DNA of 64,000 nt from Adiantum capillus-veneris (lineage: Eukaryota; Streptophyta; Polypodiopsida; Polypodiales; Pteridaceae), in NCBI GenBank assembly GCA_014529385.2, contig CM043949.1:108495977-108559976 (forward strand), given 5' to 3'. A program made the translations under genes and the position numbers. Below are positions 45,747 to 57,565 of the stretch, one piece after another. Every line of letters begins with the position of its first letter. Within the stretch, counting starts at the first letter, position 1. The notes beneath the pieces were generated by a model. That model searched no databases. It was not told the DNA's origin and saw only the letters and a list, made by a program, of their open reading frames with translations.

Positions 45747-47060
45747 TGTACATGGAGAGTTTTGTTTCAAGATCCACCACTTGTCCGAGCTAAGCTCTAT
45801 TGAAATATGGAGAAACCAAATATATGTTGTACATGGGGAGTTTTGATTCAAGGTCCACCACTTGTCCAAACTAGGATCTATTGAAACATGGAAAATTGAG
45901 ATATATGTTGTACAAGGGGAGTTTTATTTAAAGATCCATCACTTGTCTAAGATAATCTCTATTGAAACATGGTGTGAAGAAAAGCTCCACCACTTGTCCA
46001 ACTAAGTTTCATAGATAGTAGTTCGTTTAGTTCAAAGATCCAACATTTGTCTAACCTCTAGAGAGAGGTACAAGGAAAGCTAGTTATCTAAGCTAGGAAT
46101 GGGGATGTTTGGTCTTAAGAATCATTGAAACATGGAGAGAAGATAAGTTCCACCACTTGTCCAAGCTTGGATCAATTGAAACATGAAGAGAAGAAGCTCC
46201 AACTAACCATGGAAAACCCCATCTATTTTCAATATCAAGGATCTTCTTTTTTTTTAACTTAGCTCCATTGGAAAATGGGGAGAAGCAAAAGTCCTCCACT
46301 TGTCTAAGCCAAACTCCTTTGAAAGACAAAGAGAAGTAGGTTTAACCATTTGTCCAAACTAAGCCCCATGATGGTTTATTCTACATGGGAATTTGATTCC
46401 GAGGTCCACCATTTGTCCAAGCTAGGATCCATTGGAGCATGGAGAGAAGTAGCTTCCAACCACTTCTTCAAGTAGGGTACATAGATAATATGTGGTTTGC
46501 GTTGAAGGTCCATTGACCTATAGATGAAAGGTGTACGCATTTTGTAAGTTGGACATGGGGAAATAATAGAAAGTCACCACTTGTCCACTTATAGCATGAG
46601 TGGTTTGGTATCAAGGTATAATTGACCTATACATTACTAAAATATGAAGAATTCGGTTTTAACATTGACCACTTGTCCAACTATAAGACTATATAAAGCT
46701 CCATAACCTACTCAATACATGCTCCATTGAAACATGGAGCGAAGCAAGTTTCACCACGTTTCCAAAACAGGCTCCATTGAATCATGGAGAATAGCTAAGA
46801 TCCACCACTTGGCCAAGCTAGATTGCATGTAAACCTAGAGAGAAGAAGGCTGCATTACTTCTTCAAGCTTAGCTTGAGGGAAACATGGAAAACCCAAATA
46901 TATGTTGTACATGATGAGCTTTGTTTCATTGTCAACCACTCGTCCAAGTTGTAAGTCCCACCTTTTGTTGAGACAAGCTCCATTTGAACATTGATGCAGA
47001 CAACTACTCCACCAATTATGTCTAGTAGCATGGATGGTTTGGCCTAAAGGTCCACCACTT
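42917..47060. repeat. Satellite-like array with ~840-880-bp higher-order period
   Basis: About 4.1 kb is built from monomers of roughly 70-80 bp around CCACCACTTGTCCAAGCTA and CATTGAAACATGG. A marker segment GAGAAGATAAG followed by CACCACTT recurs at about 42921, 43764, 44605, 45255 and 46135. This gives higher-order units of 843, 841, 650 (shortened) and 880 bp. The first unit begins at the right end of the copy A transposon. Short open frames such as 43005-43250 and 45352-45576 are the same repeat translated twice and are not genes. An (AT)n(GT)n tract lies at about 45711-45747. Confidence 0.88.
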
Positions 47061-47099
47061 GTCCAACCTACGTTACATTATATTATGGAGATTTTGGTT

Positions 47100-47580
47100 C
47101 GAGATTCAAAACTTTCCCACCTAAATATTTGTTCAAATTCAAAATTTATCACTCAAATTCAAATCTATCAGCCCAAGCTTAAAATATCCCACCCAAATTC
47201 AAATTTAACCACCTAAATTTAAAATTTTCTGCCCAAATTCAAATTTAGCCGTCAGAATTTAAAATTTCCCGCAAAAATTCAAATTTGACCGCCTAAATTT
47301 AAAATATTCCGCCCAAATTCAATTTCAAATTCAAGTTTGCTAAAGAAGATGAGATTATCCCGCCCAAATTCAAAATATCCTACCTAAATTCAAACCATGT
47401 TTAAACTAATTATCTCGCCTAAATTGAAAGTGGCTAATCTTGAATCACATATTTGAACCTAAATTCAAACAATACCACCTAAATTCAAATTATGTCACTT
47501 GAATTTGGATTATCCCACCCAAATTGAAAATAAAGAGTCTAAATTGATACTAGTCTTTATAGATTTCAAGTTATCTCACC
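47100..47580. repeat. AAATTC-rich minisatellite
   Basis: The words CC(G/A)CCCAAATTCAAA and CCTAAATTTAAAAT alternate with a period of about 20-28 bp. It adjoins the satellite array but has a different motif, so it is a separate repeat. Confidence 0.85.
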
Positions 47581-48995
47581 TACAGATTGGTACAATATCA
47601 TAGCAATGTGTATTCAAACAAGGTCCACCACCTGTCCAACCTACATACCAAGAATGATTGAGTGTACAAGATATTGTCTGAGGTCCTTAAAGTCTAATGG
47701 TTCACCACTTGTCCAACCCATATCCCATAGAGAAATGCAAACATCATACACCCACCACATGTATAGCCTAAGCTCTTGAAAAGGTTCAAATCTCTAACCC
47801 ATCCCTATCATTTTTTTGTATCCCAACAATGTATCATATTTCTATCCACTTACTATTGTTTGTTTACTTGTCCTAGTCTCAATTGTTTATGTTGAGTAGG
47901 AATTTTAGTAGACTACATTATTCTATTGAAAAACCACATTACAATCAGATTTACAAATGGATTAGAGGAAAGGAAACTCAAGAGGTCTCCATCACTCGCG
48001 GCAAGAATCAATCTCAACAAATCACACAAGTAAGTCATCCGTCCATTCAAGTTTACAAGTACTATAATGGCTTAGTTATCTTTGCTATTTATGTAGATAC
48101 CTATGTCTATGATGTGGGTTAGATGTAAATGTCTATGAATATTATACATGACTATTATGATGAGATAACACACATCTACATGTTGATAAATATATGCAAG
48201 AGGAAAAAGGATAAAGATAGCAAGAAATTAATCTTATGACTGTGTAATTTTATAATTTTTGAGAGAGACAGCAAGCAAGAATGACAGATTTGACTCATTT
48301 GTGTGTGAGTGACTTAGGGATGCAAACAACATTCAGAAATTCTTCTCAAAAACTTTGTATCTTTGTACACAATAAAGAATGACAGAGAACCTTTAAGTAT
48401 ACATGGAGAGAGAGAGAGAGAGGTGGACCTTTAAGGAAGTTGTTGTGTCTTCCTCACTGCACGCGTTAGCACGAATCTGTACGTTGATAGCCTCATGTCC
48501 ATGATGGCAATTTTGTACCTTGTGCGGGATGATGGCCTTGTACTTGCGTTGCATGCAGTCTGTGATGTCGATTCCTATGTGCGCATGAATGATGTACCTC
48601 TGTGCAATGTCTGTGTGCTTCTTCTATGTTTCTGTGTTTTGTGTGTACACAGGTTTCTTTGTGTGTAGGATTTACTTATTAGAATGCCACGTAAGCTTCG
48701 AAACCATTTTTATATTAATATTGATATTGATAGCTTTTGTGCTTTCTATTTTCCAAACATGACTTTTAAAAAGCACAAATCATGGTTTAATCAAGAAAAA
48801 ACATGATCGAACATAAAATCAAAAAGAAGAGGTTTTTTATTTTTTAAGGCATGAAAATGGCTCTTTTTTAGAGCCTGTGACTCAAATTTTAATAAGAATT
48901 TAGAGAGGCTTGTGAGAACTTAAAACGTGCATCTTGAAAAGTTCTACGATCAGCAAGAGATCAAACTTTTTTAGTTTTGACTTCCTTTTCTCCAA
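47581..48995. other. Intergenic sequence without a supported gene
   Basis: A short frame at 47883-48122 (NQIYKWIRGKETQEVS...) contains GLVIFAIYVDTYVYDVG, which faintly recalls the copia YVDD strand. It is too short to call. A (GA)n tract lies at 48409-48422. Confidence 0.45.
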
Positions 48996-49029
48996 AATTA
49001 GCCATCAATTTTTGAAAGTCTAGAGCTAT

Positions 49030-50023
49030 TTTGAATAAAATCACCCAACAAAACTTTACATATATTTTGTGCGACAAGGTTTGCAACTGCATACTATGTT
49101 CTTGCCACCTTGCAAGAAGTAAAGCCTGCTTTTGATTGAAACGATAGCCGATAGATGATGGAATGCTTGGCTCAGCAAGTATCCTAGCTACCAAGAGGCA
49201 GCTACAAGACGTGCACAGCTTGTGAACTCCCAAGCTTTTGTCGCAATGTAGAGAGAACTGTCACCTTGGCCAAACCATTTGTAGATATTTTGCAAATAGT
49301 CGACAAAGACTCTTTCTTCTTTGGTTGAGTTTATTGGTATATGTCAGAGGCATTACGCAAAGTAAGAGAGCATGTTGGCTTTGGTGAAAAGGATAAAGCT
49401 TCCATAATCACAGTTGCCAATAAGTGGTGGATGCAATTGTATACGTCGTTGCATGGTGCTGCATTTATATTTGTATTGGCTAATAAAGAAGTCATGAGTG
49501 ACTTCAAAACAATGTGCTCTCAACTATTGGGACAAGAGGATGGGAAAACTGCTTTTCATCAGCGAGTTGATTATACTAATAGAACTCGCATGTTCTAAGG
49601 ATCCATGGCATATAGATGCCATTGCACACACAAGTGCGCCTCTATGGTGGAAGCAGTATGGTGGGGAGAAAGTGGAGCTACAATACATTGCAATTAGAGT
49701 TCTATCTGTTGCAGCATCAAGTGGAAGATGTGAGAGAAATTGGTCGGCTTTTGACATTATGCATACCAAGAAACAAAACCGGTTTCACCCTAAACATGCT
49801 GCTGATTTGGTTTATGTTTTCTACAACATGAGACTTATCCATAAGCCAGTGAACATTGCTTCAAGAGCAGCACAAGAGCACTACGATGTCTTTCAAACCC
49901 ATGAAGCTATAGCTCTAGATGTAGACGATGACGATGATATGGAATGGGAGATAGCTTCTGAATGCTCTGATATGGATGAAATAGATGATATGGTTAGTGT
50001 GTTTGATGGAGATGAAGATGTAT
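49030..50023 (+). pseudogene. hAT-type transposase, copy B (5'-truncated)
   Basis: It matches the C-terminal half of copy A. Broken frames cover ILCDKVCN/CATRFATA-like sequence near 49070 and MSEALRKVREHVGFGEKDKA at 49341. The last open part, from about 49598, carries PLWWKQYGGEKVEL, SSGRCERNWSAFDIMHTKKQ (the hAT C-terminal signature, intact) and an Asp/Glu-rich tail ending GDEDV at TGA 50021-50023. A frameshift lies near 49595. It cannot encode a whole transposase. Confidence 0.88.
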
Positions 50024-50102
50024 GACTAAAGGCCTATAATTTTTGCTCGCTGTGAGTATGTGAAAATTATGACACATCGTCATGTTACACTACAAGATGT
50101 TC

Positions 50103-50105
<3 letters not shown>

Positions 50106-50150
<45 letters not shown>
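50106..50150. repeat. (CT)n microsatellite between the convergent genes of copy B
   Basis: Pure CT run, in the same relative place as the tract at 40136 in copy A. Confidence 0.95.
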
Positions 50151-50153
<3 letters not shown>

Positions 50154-50359
50154 TCAATCAATCAAGTTACTTTTGCAATAAGAGTCATGATTATAGTTAG
50201 ATATAATATAACACAATTTGTTTGATCAAGATTACAAAAATGTATAGCTGAGGGGATAAATGACGAGCTGTGATTACAAAAATTATAACCCTTGGCATTT
50301 TCTTCAAATCTAAATAGATAGGGATAAAGTGAGCAAAGTGCTCAAGCCAAAGGTTGAGT

Positions 50360-52720
50360 CAGCTCATTGAGTAATTCATCTATGTCGAACTCGGTACTTT
50401 CAGGCACGGGGAGACGGGCTTGCAGGTTCTTGTTGCAAAGGACCGGCCTGATCTGGCAATGGTTTGTAGAGTGATGCATATTATTGCAGCTTGGCTTGGG
50501 CCTCTGATAGCTCTATCTCAAGCTCAAGGATTCTGCCGTGCAAAATATCAAGTGTCTCTCCTTGGCTTGCAAGATCTTGCCCTTGGCTCGCCAATGCAAT
50601 GAGCATCTCTAATTCTTCGGGAAGCAGAACTATGAGACATTTGCATGCAGACATTGGATTATTGGTGTGACTTGCTGCCACTTTCTCTACAATCTGACCA
50701 TGTCCAACGCTATAATTCTTGGGGCAGACTGACCAATCTACACGTCTCCCAAGGGTGTTGTAAACATAGCATTGCTGTATAAAGTAGAGTGCCATTTGGT
50801 TATTGTTTGGCATAACTCTCTCTCGACGCATAAATCTTCGTAGCAATACTCGTGCAAGTCCTTTGTGCTACAAATCTGATAGCTTTACAAGAGCTGATTC
50901 CTTGGCATTGCCGCTAATTTGAAATAGTTATTGACACACAAATTGGTTTGGACATAGCTTCCTACACTTGTTAAGGCTGAGAGGCTCGCATTGCAACCCG
51001 GACTCGTCCTCTTTGATTGGCACAATAGCTTCGAGGCCTTTCTCTTGGCCATAATGCTCTCTTTCTTATTTGTAGATGGCCTCTGCTTTAGAGCATGGTT
51101 AAGATCTTCTTCCATATCTGTCAATCAAGAAAATAGGGCATCATTAGAAAAATTTATCATGAAGTTAACAAGTCATCACTTTCAAATATTCAAAGAAAAA
51201 GACAAGATAACTTAATCAAGCTGCAAGAAAGAGACATGATATCTATCACCATGTCGTTGGAAAGAGACAAGATAACTTGATCAATTATATAATTTACAAG
51301 CACAACTAAAGAAGACAATAATCAAATCATCACTTTAATCATCATCTTGTCATAAACCAAATATCATTACAATATCATAGCCCACTCTATGGGCACCGTT
51401 TAGATAGAGAGAAAGATCAAAAGCGTTAGGTCGGGTTGAGCAATTTTTTCACCTGCCACTCTCAAGGTAGGTAAGTACATTGCTTTAAAAAATCCTTTTT
51501 TTTTCTCTTGTGGCATTGGCATGCACTTCAAGAGTTGTTTACAAGTATGACACATGGAGTAGATATCCATGGATTTATTTCAGGGAGGGAGATTAGTAGA
51601 TATGCATTCTAGGGCAGCCCATGGAAAATCTCTCTCCGTCTACTTTCTAGTTTAAATTTTCAAGTTGTGGAGAGGAGGAAAGCATGTCATTGTTTTGGTC
51701 TTTGTACATGACCCCCAATCCACAATGCCTGCATAGACCCCCTTCAGCATCATGTTGCGGGAGTGCAGGTCATTGTGGAGGTAGTCATGCGCGTGTAGAT
51801 ACTTCACGGTTTGAAGAAGAGTGTGTATTATCGGCAAAATGTTATTTTGGAATATGTCTATTGCTCCTTCAATGGTTACATAAATTTGAATGGCAGGTTC
51901 ACTGCCATCTGCAATGCACTCTTTTATCCATTGTTCTACATGGCCACCATTCCAAAAACGTGAAATGAGCATTGGACACTATGTGGCGGACCATGGCAAG
52001 TGAATAAAGAATGACGGGATGAGTGATGTCCAAAATTGTGGCATTGTCTTTAACCTACAGATCCACTATGGGTCCATGCAAGTGGACTTTGAAGATCTTT
52101 GCCGCATACAATGGCTCTTCAAATGCAGGATGTGTGCCCATCTCCCTTCTCCTAGTTGTGAAGCTTGTATGTTGAAGATTGCAATTTCTGATAAAAGATG
52201 TCATACAGGGGAGAGTTGAGATTGATCGAGAGCAAGAGTGGTGCTAGTAGCAGACTCTATTCTAACGGTAGGTCCTGGCTCTTCAGTAGCATTGAAAGAG
52301 CTGGCTTCCACTCTCATGCGCTTTGCTGCTCTTTCCAGCTTTCCCCTGCTCTTGAACTCAGTATACAACTGATGCACAAGTTGTATGCGAGTAGCTATTC
52401 CTAGAAAAATAATGATTTTAGGATTTTTTAGATCCTAAAGAATATTTGCGATCTGTCCAGTAGATTGCTTGATCATGCTCAATAATGAACTTGATGTCAT
52501 TAGAGATATGTCAAAAGCAATGGGTGTAAACGCGAGTTGAAGCTGCTCAAACACAAACTTCACTAAGGCCTCTGTGAACTAAAAATAATGTTCCAAAGTA
52601 GAGGGGTTTAGGCAACGATGAATCTCAAGCTCTAACATGTGATGGAAGTGACGTATTATCACTTTGAAGGCAAATTTTTGTTGATATTTGCCAGCTTAGT
52701 ATTCGCCATAACTGCAAGGT
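50360..52720 (-). pseudogene. Kinase-like gene of the composite transposon, copy B (most complete)
   Basis: Minus-strand series from about 52720. The N-terminal helical part has YQQKFAFKVIIRHFHHMLEL, and after a TAG, TEALVKFVFEQLQL (52700-52560). The kinase-like domain follows: EEPLYAAKIFK (about 52115-52080) is the strand with the ATP-binding Lys. After one TAG comes ATILDITHPVILYSLAMV. Then AIDIFQNNILPIIHTLLQTV precedes HDYLHNDLHSRNMM (about 51790-51748), a catalytic loop that keeps the Asp and Asn but has HND for HRD. GIVDWGS (about 51730-51708) stands for DFG. The C-terminal part repeats copy A, with a coiled coil SQGETLDILHGRILELEIEL and a Pro-rich tail broken by a TAA and a frameshift. 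Relative to copy A, 12 nt are missing before GVYAGIVDWG. Fold assignment rests on these four motifs in the right order. Confidence 0.65.
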
Positions 52721-54148
52721 ATAATTTTTAAACATAAACATTGTCAGAGGAGAGGGGAAACTATCAAAATTGTGTCAAGAACCTAATCCATACACAATTG
52801 ACATAATTCATAGCAAAAAGCAATATATTATGATTGCAACCGATACATTGTACAATAGAGAAGATAACACACAAAGAGAGAGATGGAAAGAGGCGAACAT
52901 GCCAGGAGTGTGAGGGATGCTCATCACAAGAACTGGACCCTTTAATGTGTGCTACATAATACACGTAAACGATCGGAGGGTGCATGTGAACAATGTAGCT
53001 TGTGTGAGGTAGGCTCAGCACAAGTCTTGATGTTGATTGATAGTTTAGTCAAATCTAATCCTTGATGAAGTGTGTGGAAAGCACAGCTCAACCATCAACG
53101 GAGAGTTTAACAATCTTATATTGTGGTCAAACATCGTAGATATTTACATCCAAGACAACACCAAGTCATCTATTGATGAGTGGCGTATCTACGGGTCAAA
53201 AAGTACAAGGGCAAGGGTGGCATGCTAAGATGAAGAGGGCATATGTATACATCTCTCCACTCTTAGGTAGATAAATATATCCCTCATACCTCTATGTAGT
53301 AAGAACGATGATGCGACTTAATCCAATCCCTAGTGAAGTGTGTGGAACTCACAACACAAACATCAGTGGATAATTTAACAATCTTAGATGCAGGCCAAAT
53401 ATCATATGTATCTACATCCAAAACAACAAGTCATCTAGTGAGGAACAATGATGTGTGTTTGGAGTTCAAAGAACAAGAGTAAACAGTGTCACACAGAGAT
53501 AAAGAGGGCATAAACTATGCATCTATCCACTCTATGTTTGATGAGCAGAACTCTTATGTTTCTATGTGATACAAACAATGATTTGAGCTGATCTAAAATT
53601 GAGAAACCTATAAGTCACTCTAAAGTGAGAGGTGTAGCATCATGTCTACTGCACTCCACGAGTCCACCACTAAATTCTAACTCAAACCTGTGGTGAGAGA
53701 TATACTACTGTATCACACAAGTGAGAATCTATGTATGTCCTAAAACTCTTCTCTGTAGTGAGCCAAGTGGCGGCATAGCACGAGAAAAGCGACTAGTTTC
53801 TACTCACTTCTGGAGTGAGTCGAATAGCTACACACCACAAAGTGGCCTATAATCAGCAAGCCAATTTTGTGGCGAGAGAAAAACTATTGTGCCACACAAG
53901 TCTGGCAAAACACACCAAAACAAGTTAGGATAAATGTAAACAACTTTAAAATTATACCTCAATAAACTATAACTGTTTGTTGCACTCTCAACTGTAGTCG
54001 TCGCTGGTTTTGATCAAAACCGTCATATAAGTAGATTTTTTTATCAAAAGAAAAAAAATACGACTATTTGGTGAATATTCGGGATTTCGATGTATAATGA
54101 TGTTTTATACGTTTTCTTTTTTTACATGGGCGTATAAATACAACGCAG

Positions 54149-54229
54149 GTCAACATTTCAAAAGCTACGAAAGAACTTGCTACTATAGCTAGATAATTGT
54201 GCAAGGGAAAACAAAAATTGATATCTATT
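54149..54229. other. Flank right of copy B
   Basis: Short stretch between the transposon end and the next coding fragment; it reads in frame with that fragment only in part. Confidence 0.3.
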
Positions 54230-54660
54230 TGCGTATTTGTGAATGCTTGATGCAAGAGGGGTTTTCAAAACCATCCAGCTAGGAATTTTGATGGTCAGAC
54301 ATGCACATGAGGACATAGATGCCATGTTCAATAGGTTTACAGAGAAGTTGAGGGTAACCCAAGCATATACTGTCACATTTGATGGATACATTACGAAATA
54401 GCTCATCTTCATCTCCAAGTCCATTTTTGCTTACAAAGGTCCCTGATTTCAAGCAATATTGTGATGGTTATCTTTGTGATGGACAAGAGATACTTGTTGT
54501 CACATTCCAATCCACTTCAATTTAGGTTTTTTATTATGTTACCACATGGAGATCCACCTTTGGTACCAACGGTAGAGTTTGTCAAGGCTCATGAAGAAGT
54601 GATTTCAAGGCTGAAGAATTATATAAGGTATTACAAAACTTTAGGGAATGGTTAAGTGTG
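54230..54660 (+). pseudogene. DUF7869-like fragment (MVxHxHEDIDAMF motif)
   Basis: The translation around 54285-54401 is ILMVRHAHEDIDAMFNRF followed by TEKLRVTQAY and ends at TAG 54399-54401. The motif MVGHTHEDIDxMFSR is typical of large DUF7869-type proteins that occur in mobile or repeated contexts. The family's second residue pair (GHTH) is RHAH here. Sequence after the stop (KGPDFKQYCDGYLCDGQEI, in a shifted frame) and the frame at 54461-54655 look like the continuation. It is an old fragment. Confidence 0.5.
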
Positions 54661-56640
54661 ACACAATATTATAGACATGTGATAGATTATTGGAGTAAGG
54701 TAATTGATGAGATTGGAAAAGAAATTATATCAGAGAGTCTTGCATGAAATTTTTTGGCCAAACACTCAAGAATCTTGTCTTCTACAAAGCACTACAATGA
54801 ATTTACAATAGGAAGCAAAAAGAAGAGTTGAATGATCATTTTATTGGTTCTCAACGAGATAGACCAAGGGAAGAGTTTGACCCTATGACTGATGTGCACC
54901 AAGCCCAGGGGATTCACTATTAGTAATGGGAGGATATCACCCGCGTGCATCAAAATTTGAGAAACCCCTCTATGTACAGTATCTTACTTGCTAACCTACC
55001 CCCCTATATACGAACAAGATACGAACGTTCTCGCAATGAGCCATCCCCCCTCATACAGATTTCGTATGGAATGTAATGACCCAATATTTTATGTATACTA
55101 GTAACATAACAATGTTAGAAGCACATGCTTATGCAAAAATATATGTTGAACTGCAAATGAACAGAAGTGTACATTGTAGTGTGTTTTCATTTGCAATAGA
55201 TCTTAAAAGAACAAAGCATGAAAAGCAACAAATATAATGAATACTAAATTAAAGTAAACCAATTGTTTCAATGTAATTTATCATTATAAAAAGCATTTGC
55301 CTTGTAAACTGACACAAATCTCAATCACAAAACATATTGATACTAGCCACCTACTTAGTAGGCTTCCCACATAAAACATATTGATACTAGCTACCTACTT
55401 AGTAGGCTTCCCACATGGATTGTTCTCTAAATGACAAATAATGCATACTCTTAAACAACCATGAAAAACTTCACTCATCAAATCAAAACACATTACAAAA
55501 CAACCCATTAAAAGATTAATCTTTTTGAACAACAACAATTATATGATATGAATGCACATCTATGCTTAAGCAAAATGCAAATTTTAAAAAAGCACCATTT
55601 GTATCTAATTTTGAATTTGTACATAAATATAAATCTTAAAAATTTTGCCAGAGTCTCCTTTGTACGGAGACCTCTTTCTCACAAAAAATCAGTATACCCT
55701 TTTCTTGGGCTCCCACATGGGATTTTCATCACATAATTTCTTTTTCCAAAAAAAATATCAACCTCATCTTGGGCTCCCACTTGGGATTTAAAGATTATCT
55801 TACACGTTAAAATCAAACACATTTTCAATAGAGTCAAAGTAATCTACCTTCAAAGTGGTGGTATGACACATAGACCCAAGGTATGCTAGACGTGTCTTGG
55901 CAAGAAACTATAGCTCAAGATAACACACCTGGTCAAGCCATATAACCATGTGGGAAATTGAGACTATAGAATTTGTAACTACATGTAAAAGAAACTAACG
56001 ATCTTAAAATCTTTGACGCTTTTTATCGTAAAAAGAGACACAACTACACATTTGGTAAGAATGGATAGCTCAAGAGACCCGATCAAGCCATATGGATAGC
56101 TAGAAGAACTGAAGGTAAAAACCGATAGCTCAAGATGGCACACCCGGTCAAGCCATATGACCATGTGACAAATTGAGACTATATTTGTAATTATATACAA
56201 AATAAAGACATTGTGTATGTGTGACACATAGACGAAAGGTATGCTAAACGTGTCTATATTTGTAATTATATACAAAATAAAAACATTGTGTATGTGTGAC
56301 ACATAGACCCAAGGTATGTTAGACGTGTCTTGGCAAGAAACTATAGCTCAAGATAACACACCCAATCCAGCCATATGACCATGTGAGAAATTGAAACTAT
56401 AGAATAACTACATGTAAAAGAAACTAACGATCTTAAAATCTTTAATGCTATGATGTCACACATCCAATTTGAGATTAAGTACATTGTTTATTGAGTTAAT
56501 ACAACACTACCACCCAAAATTGTTAGTATCACTAACTTGCAAAATCTAAGCTAGATTTCAAGCTTGCCTTGAAAAAATTTGACAAAATGTGACAAGATTC
56601 AGGGTAACTACCGATAAATTCTTCAAACTATGATCTAAAA
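54661..56640. repeat. AT-rich repeats without genes
   Basis: A two-copy tandem of about 50 bp (TATTGATACTAGC(C/T)ACCTACTTAGTAGGCTTCCCACAT) lies at 55337-55416. A longer direct repeat starts GACACATAGACCCAAGGTATG at about 55866 and 56297 (430-bp spacing) and runs on with GCTCAAGATAACACACC and CATATGACCATGTG. A further partial copy lies at about 56128-56240. No coding region is seen. Confidence 0.7.
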
Positions 56641-57314
56641 GCCGATTTAGTGCATCAAACACGCAACGAGAGGCTCAGAAAGTCAACAGCATTGGCGGCT
56701 GCAATGGAAGAAGTCGGGACTCGGACGCCAACTCCAGTAGGTGGAGACGTCAAGACTAAGCGTCACTGATCAGCAGGTCAGGACTTGGACGCCATAGCTA
56801 AAGCCTAAGGGCATTGAGTAGGCAAAAATGAATCACGACTAAAGTGAACTGAGAACTCACCCTACCTCTGGCAATCACTTCGCTTGCAAGGTGCTGGCCT
56901 CCTATCGTGAGCGTCAGCAAAAACTCCTCCTCGCATTGTCATCATCCTTGCCGAAGAATTTTGAAAAGAGGAAGTCTAAAAAACCGTCATTCTAAGTATA
57001 CAAGACACCATCAACCAATTCGGTAGGATTAATGACACAATGCTGAAGACATTGCCACTACAAAAGCTTGCATCATAGTGTATAGACAAACATCTCAAGC
57101 ATAGAAACAGTATACAGTTTACAGATCAACATTAATTGAAGAAAGAGTTTTTAGCAAAGCCTTGCTAACTTGAAACAAATTTGGAATCCAACATTGGCTG
57201 GGAGTGGTGAGCGTAGATCTAAAGCCAATGTCTACCAAGTGAGGGGGGATACTAGGAAGCTAGAGAAGTTAGAACGATAGTGGTGAAAATTTCACTTAAA
57301 GAAATCTGACAATC

Positions 57315-57386
57315 TTCACTGAGGACAGATCTGAACATTGTTTTCAAACCTTCACTGAAGACAGATCTGAACATTGTTTTCAAACA
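57315..57386. repeat. 36-bp tandem duplication
   Basis: Copies at 57315-57350 and 57351-57386 share GACAGATCTGAACATTG and differ near the start (CTGAGG / CTGAAG). They lie in what would be intron 1 of the tubulin pseudogene. Confidence 0.9.
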
Positions 57387-57565
57387 ATACAATTCCACAT
57401 GCTAGCTACATTGTCAAATATAAACAAAACTGACAACAGAATCATGATACCAAACATAAATGGAACTGTAACATCGGAGAAATGGAAAAGAAGGCATGAT
57501 GATATAGCATTTCATAGAATAAAATAGAATCAAGAATGATATAATGAGATCTTAAAGGCACTCAC

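Larger units (their letters stand above)
48996..54148. mobile_element. Composite hAT-like transposon, copy B (left end lost)
   Basis: Copy B is colinear with copy A from about the middle of the transposase (GCCATCAATTTTTG, 48997) to the right terminus CAACGCAG (54148). The terminal part GGGATTTCG(A/G)TGTATAA(T/C)GATGTTTTA and the GGGCGTATA/GGACGTATA words match copy A. The left third, including the BED finger, is absent. It keeps the ATP-binding and N-terminal parts of the kinase-like gene that copy A has lost. Confidence 0.7.

Noticed and set aside
48040-48122. Possible copia YVDD strand in GLVIFAIYVDTYVYDVG
   Set aside because: The match is a few residues with no flanking reverse-transcriptase sequence.
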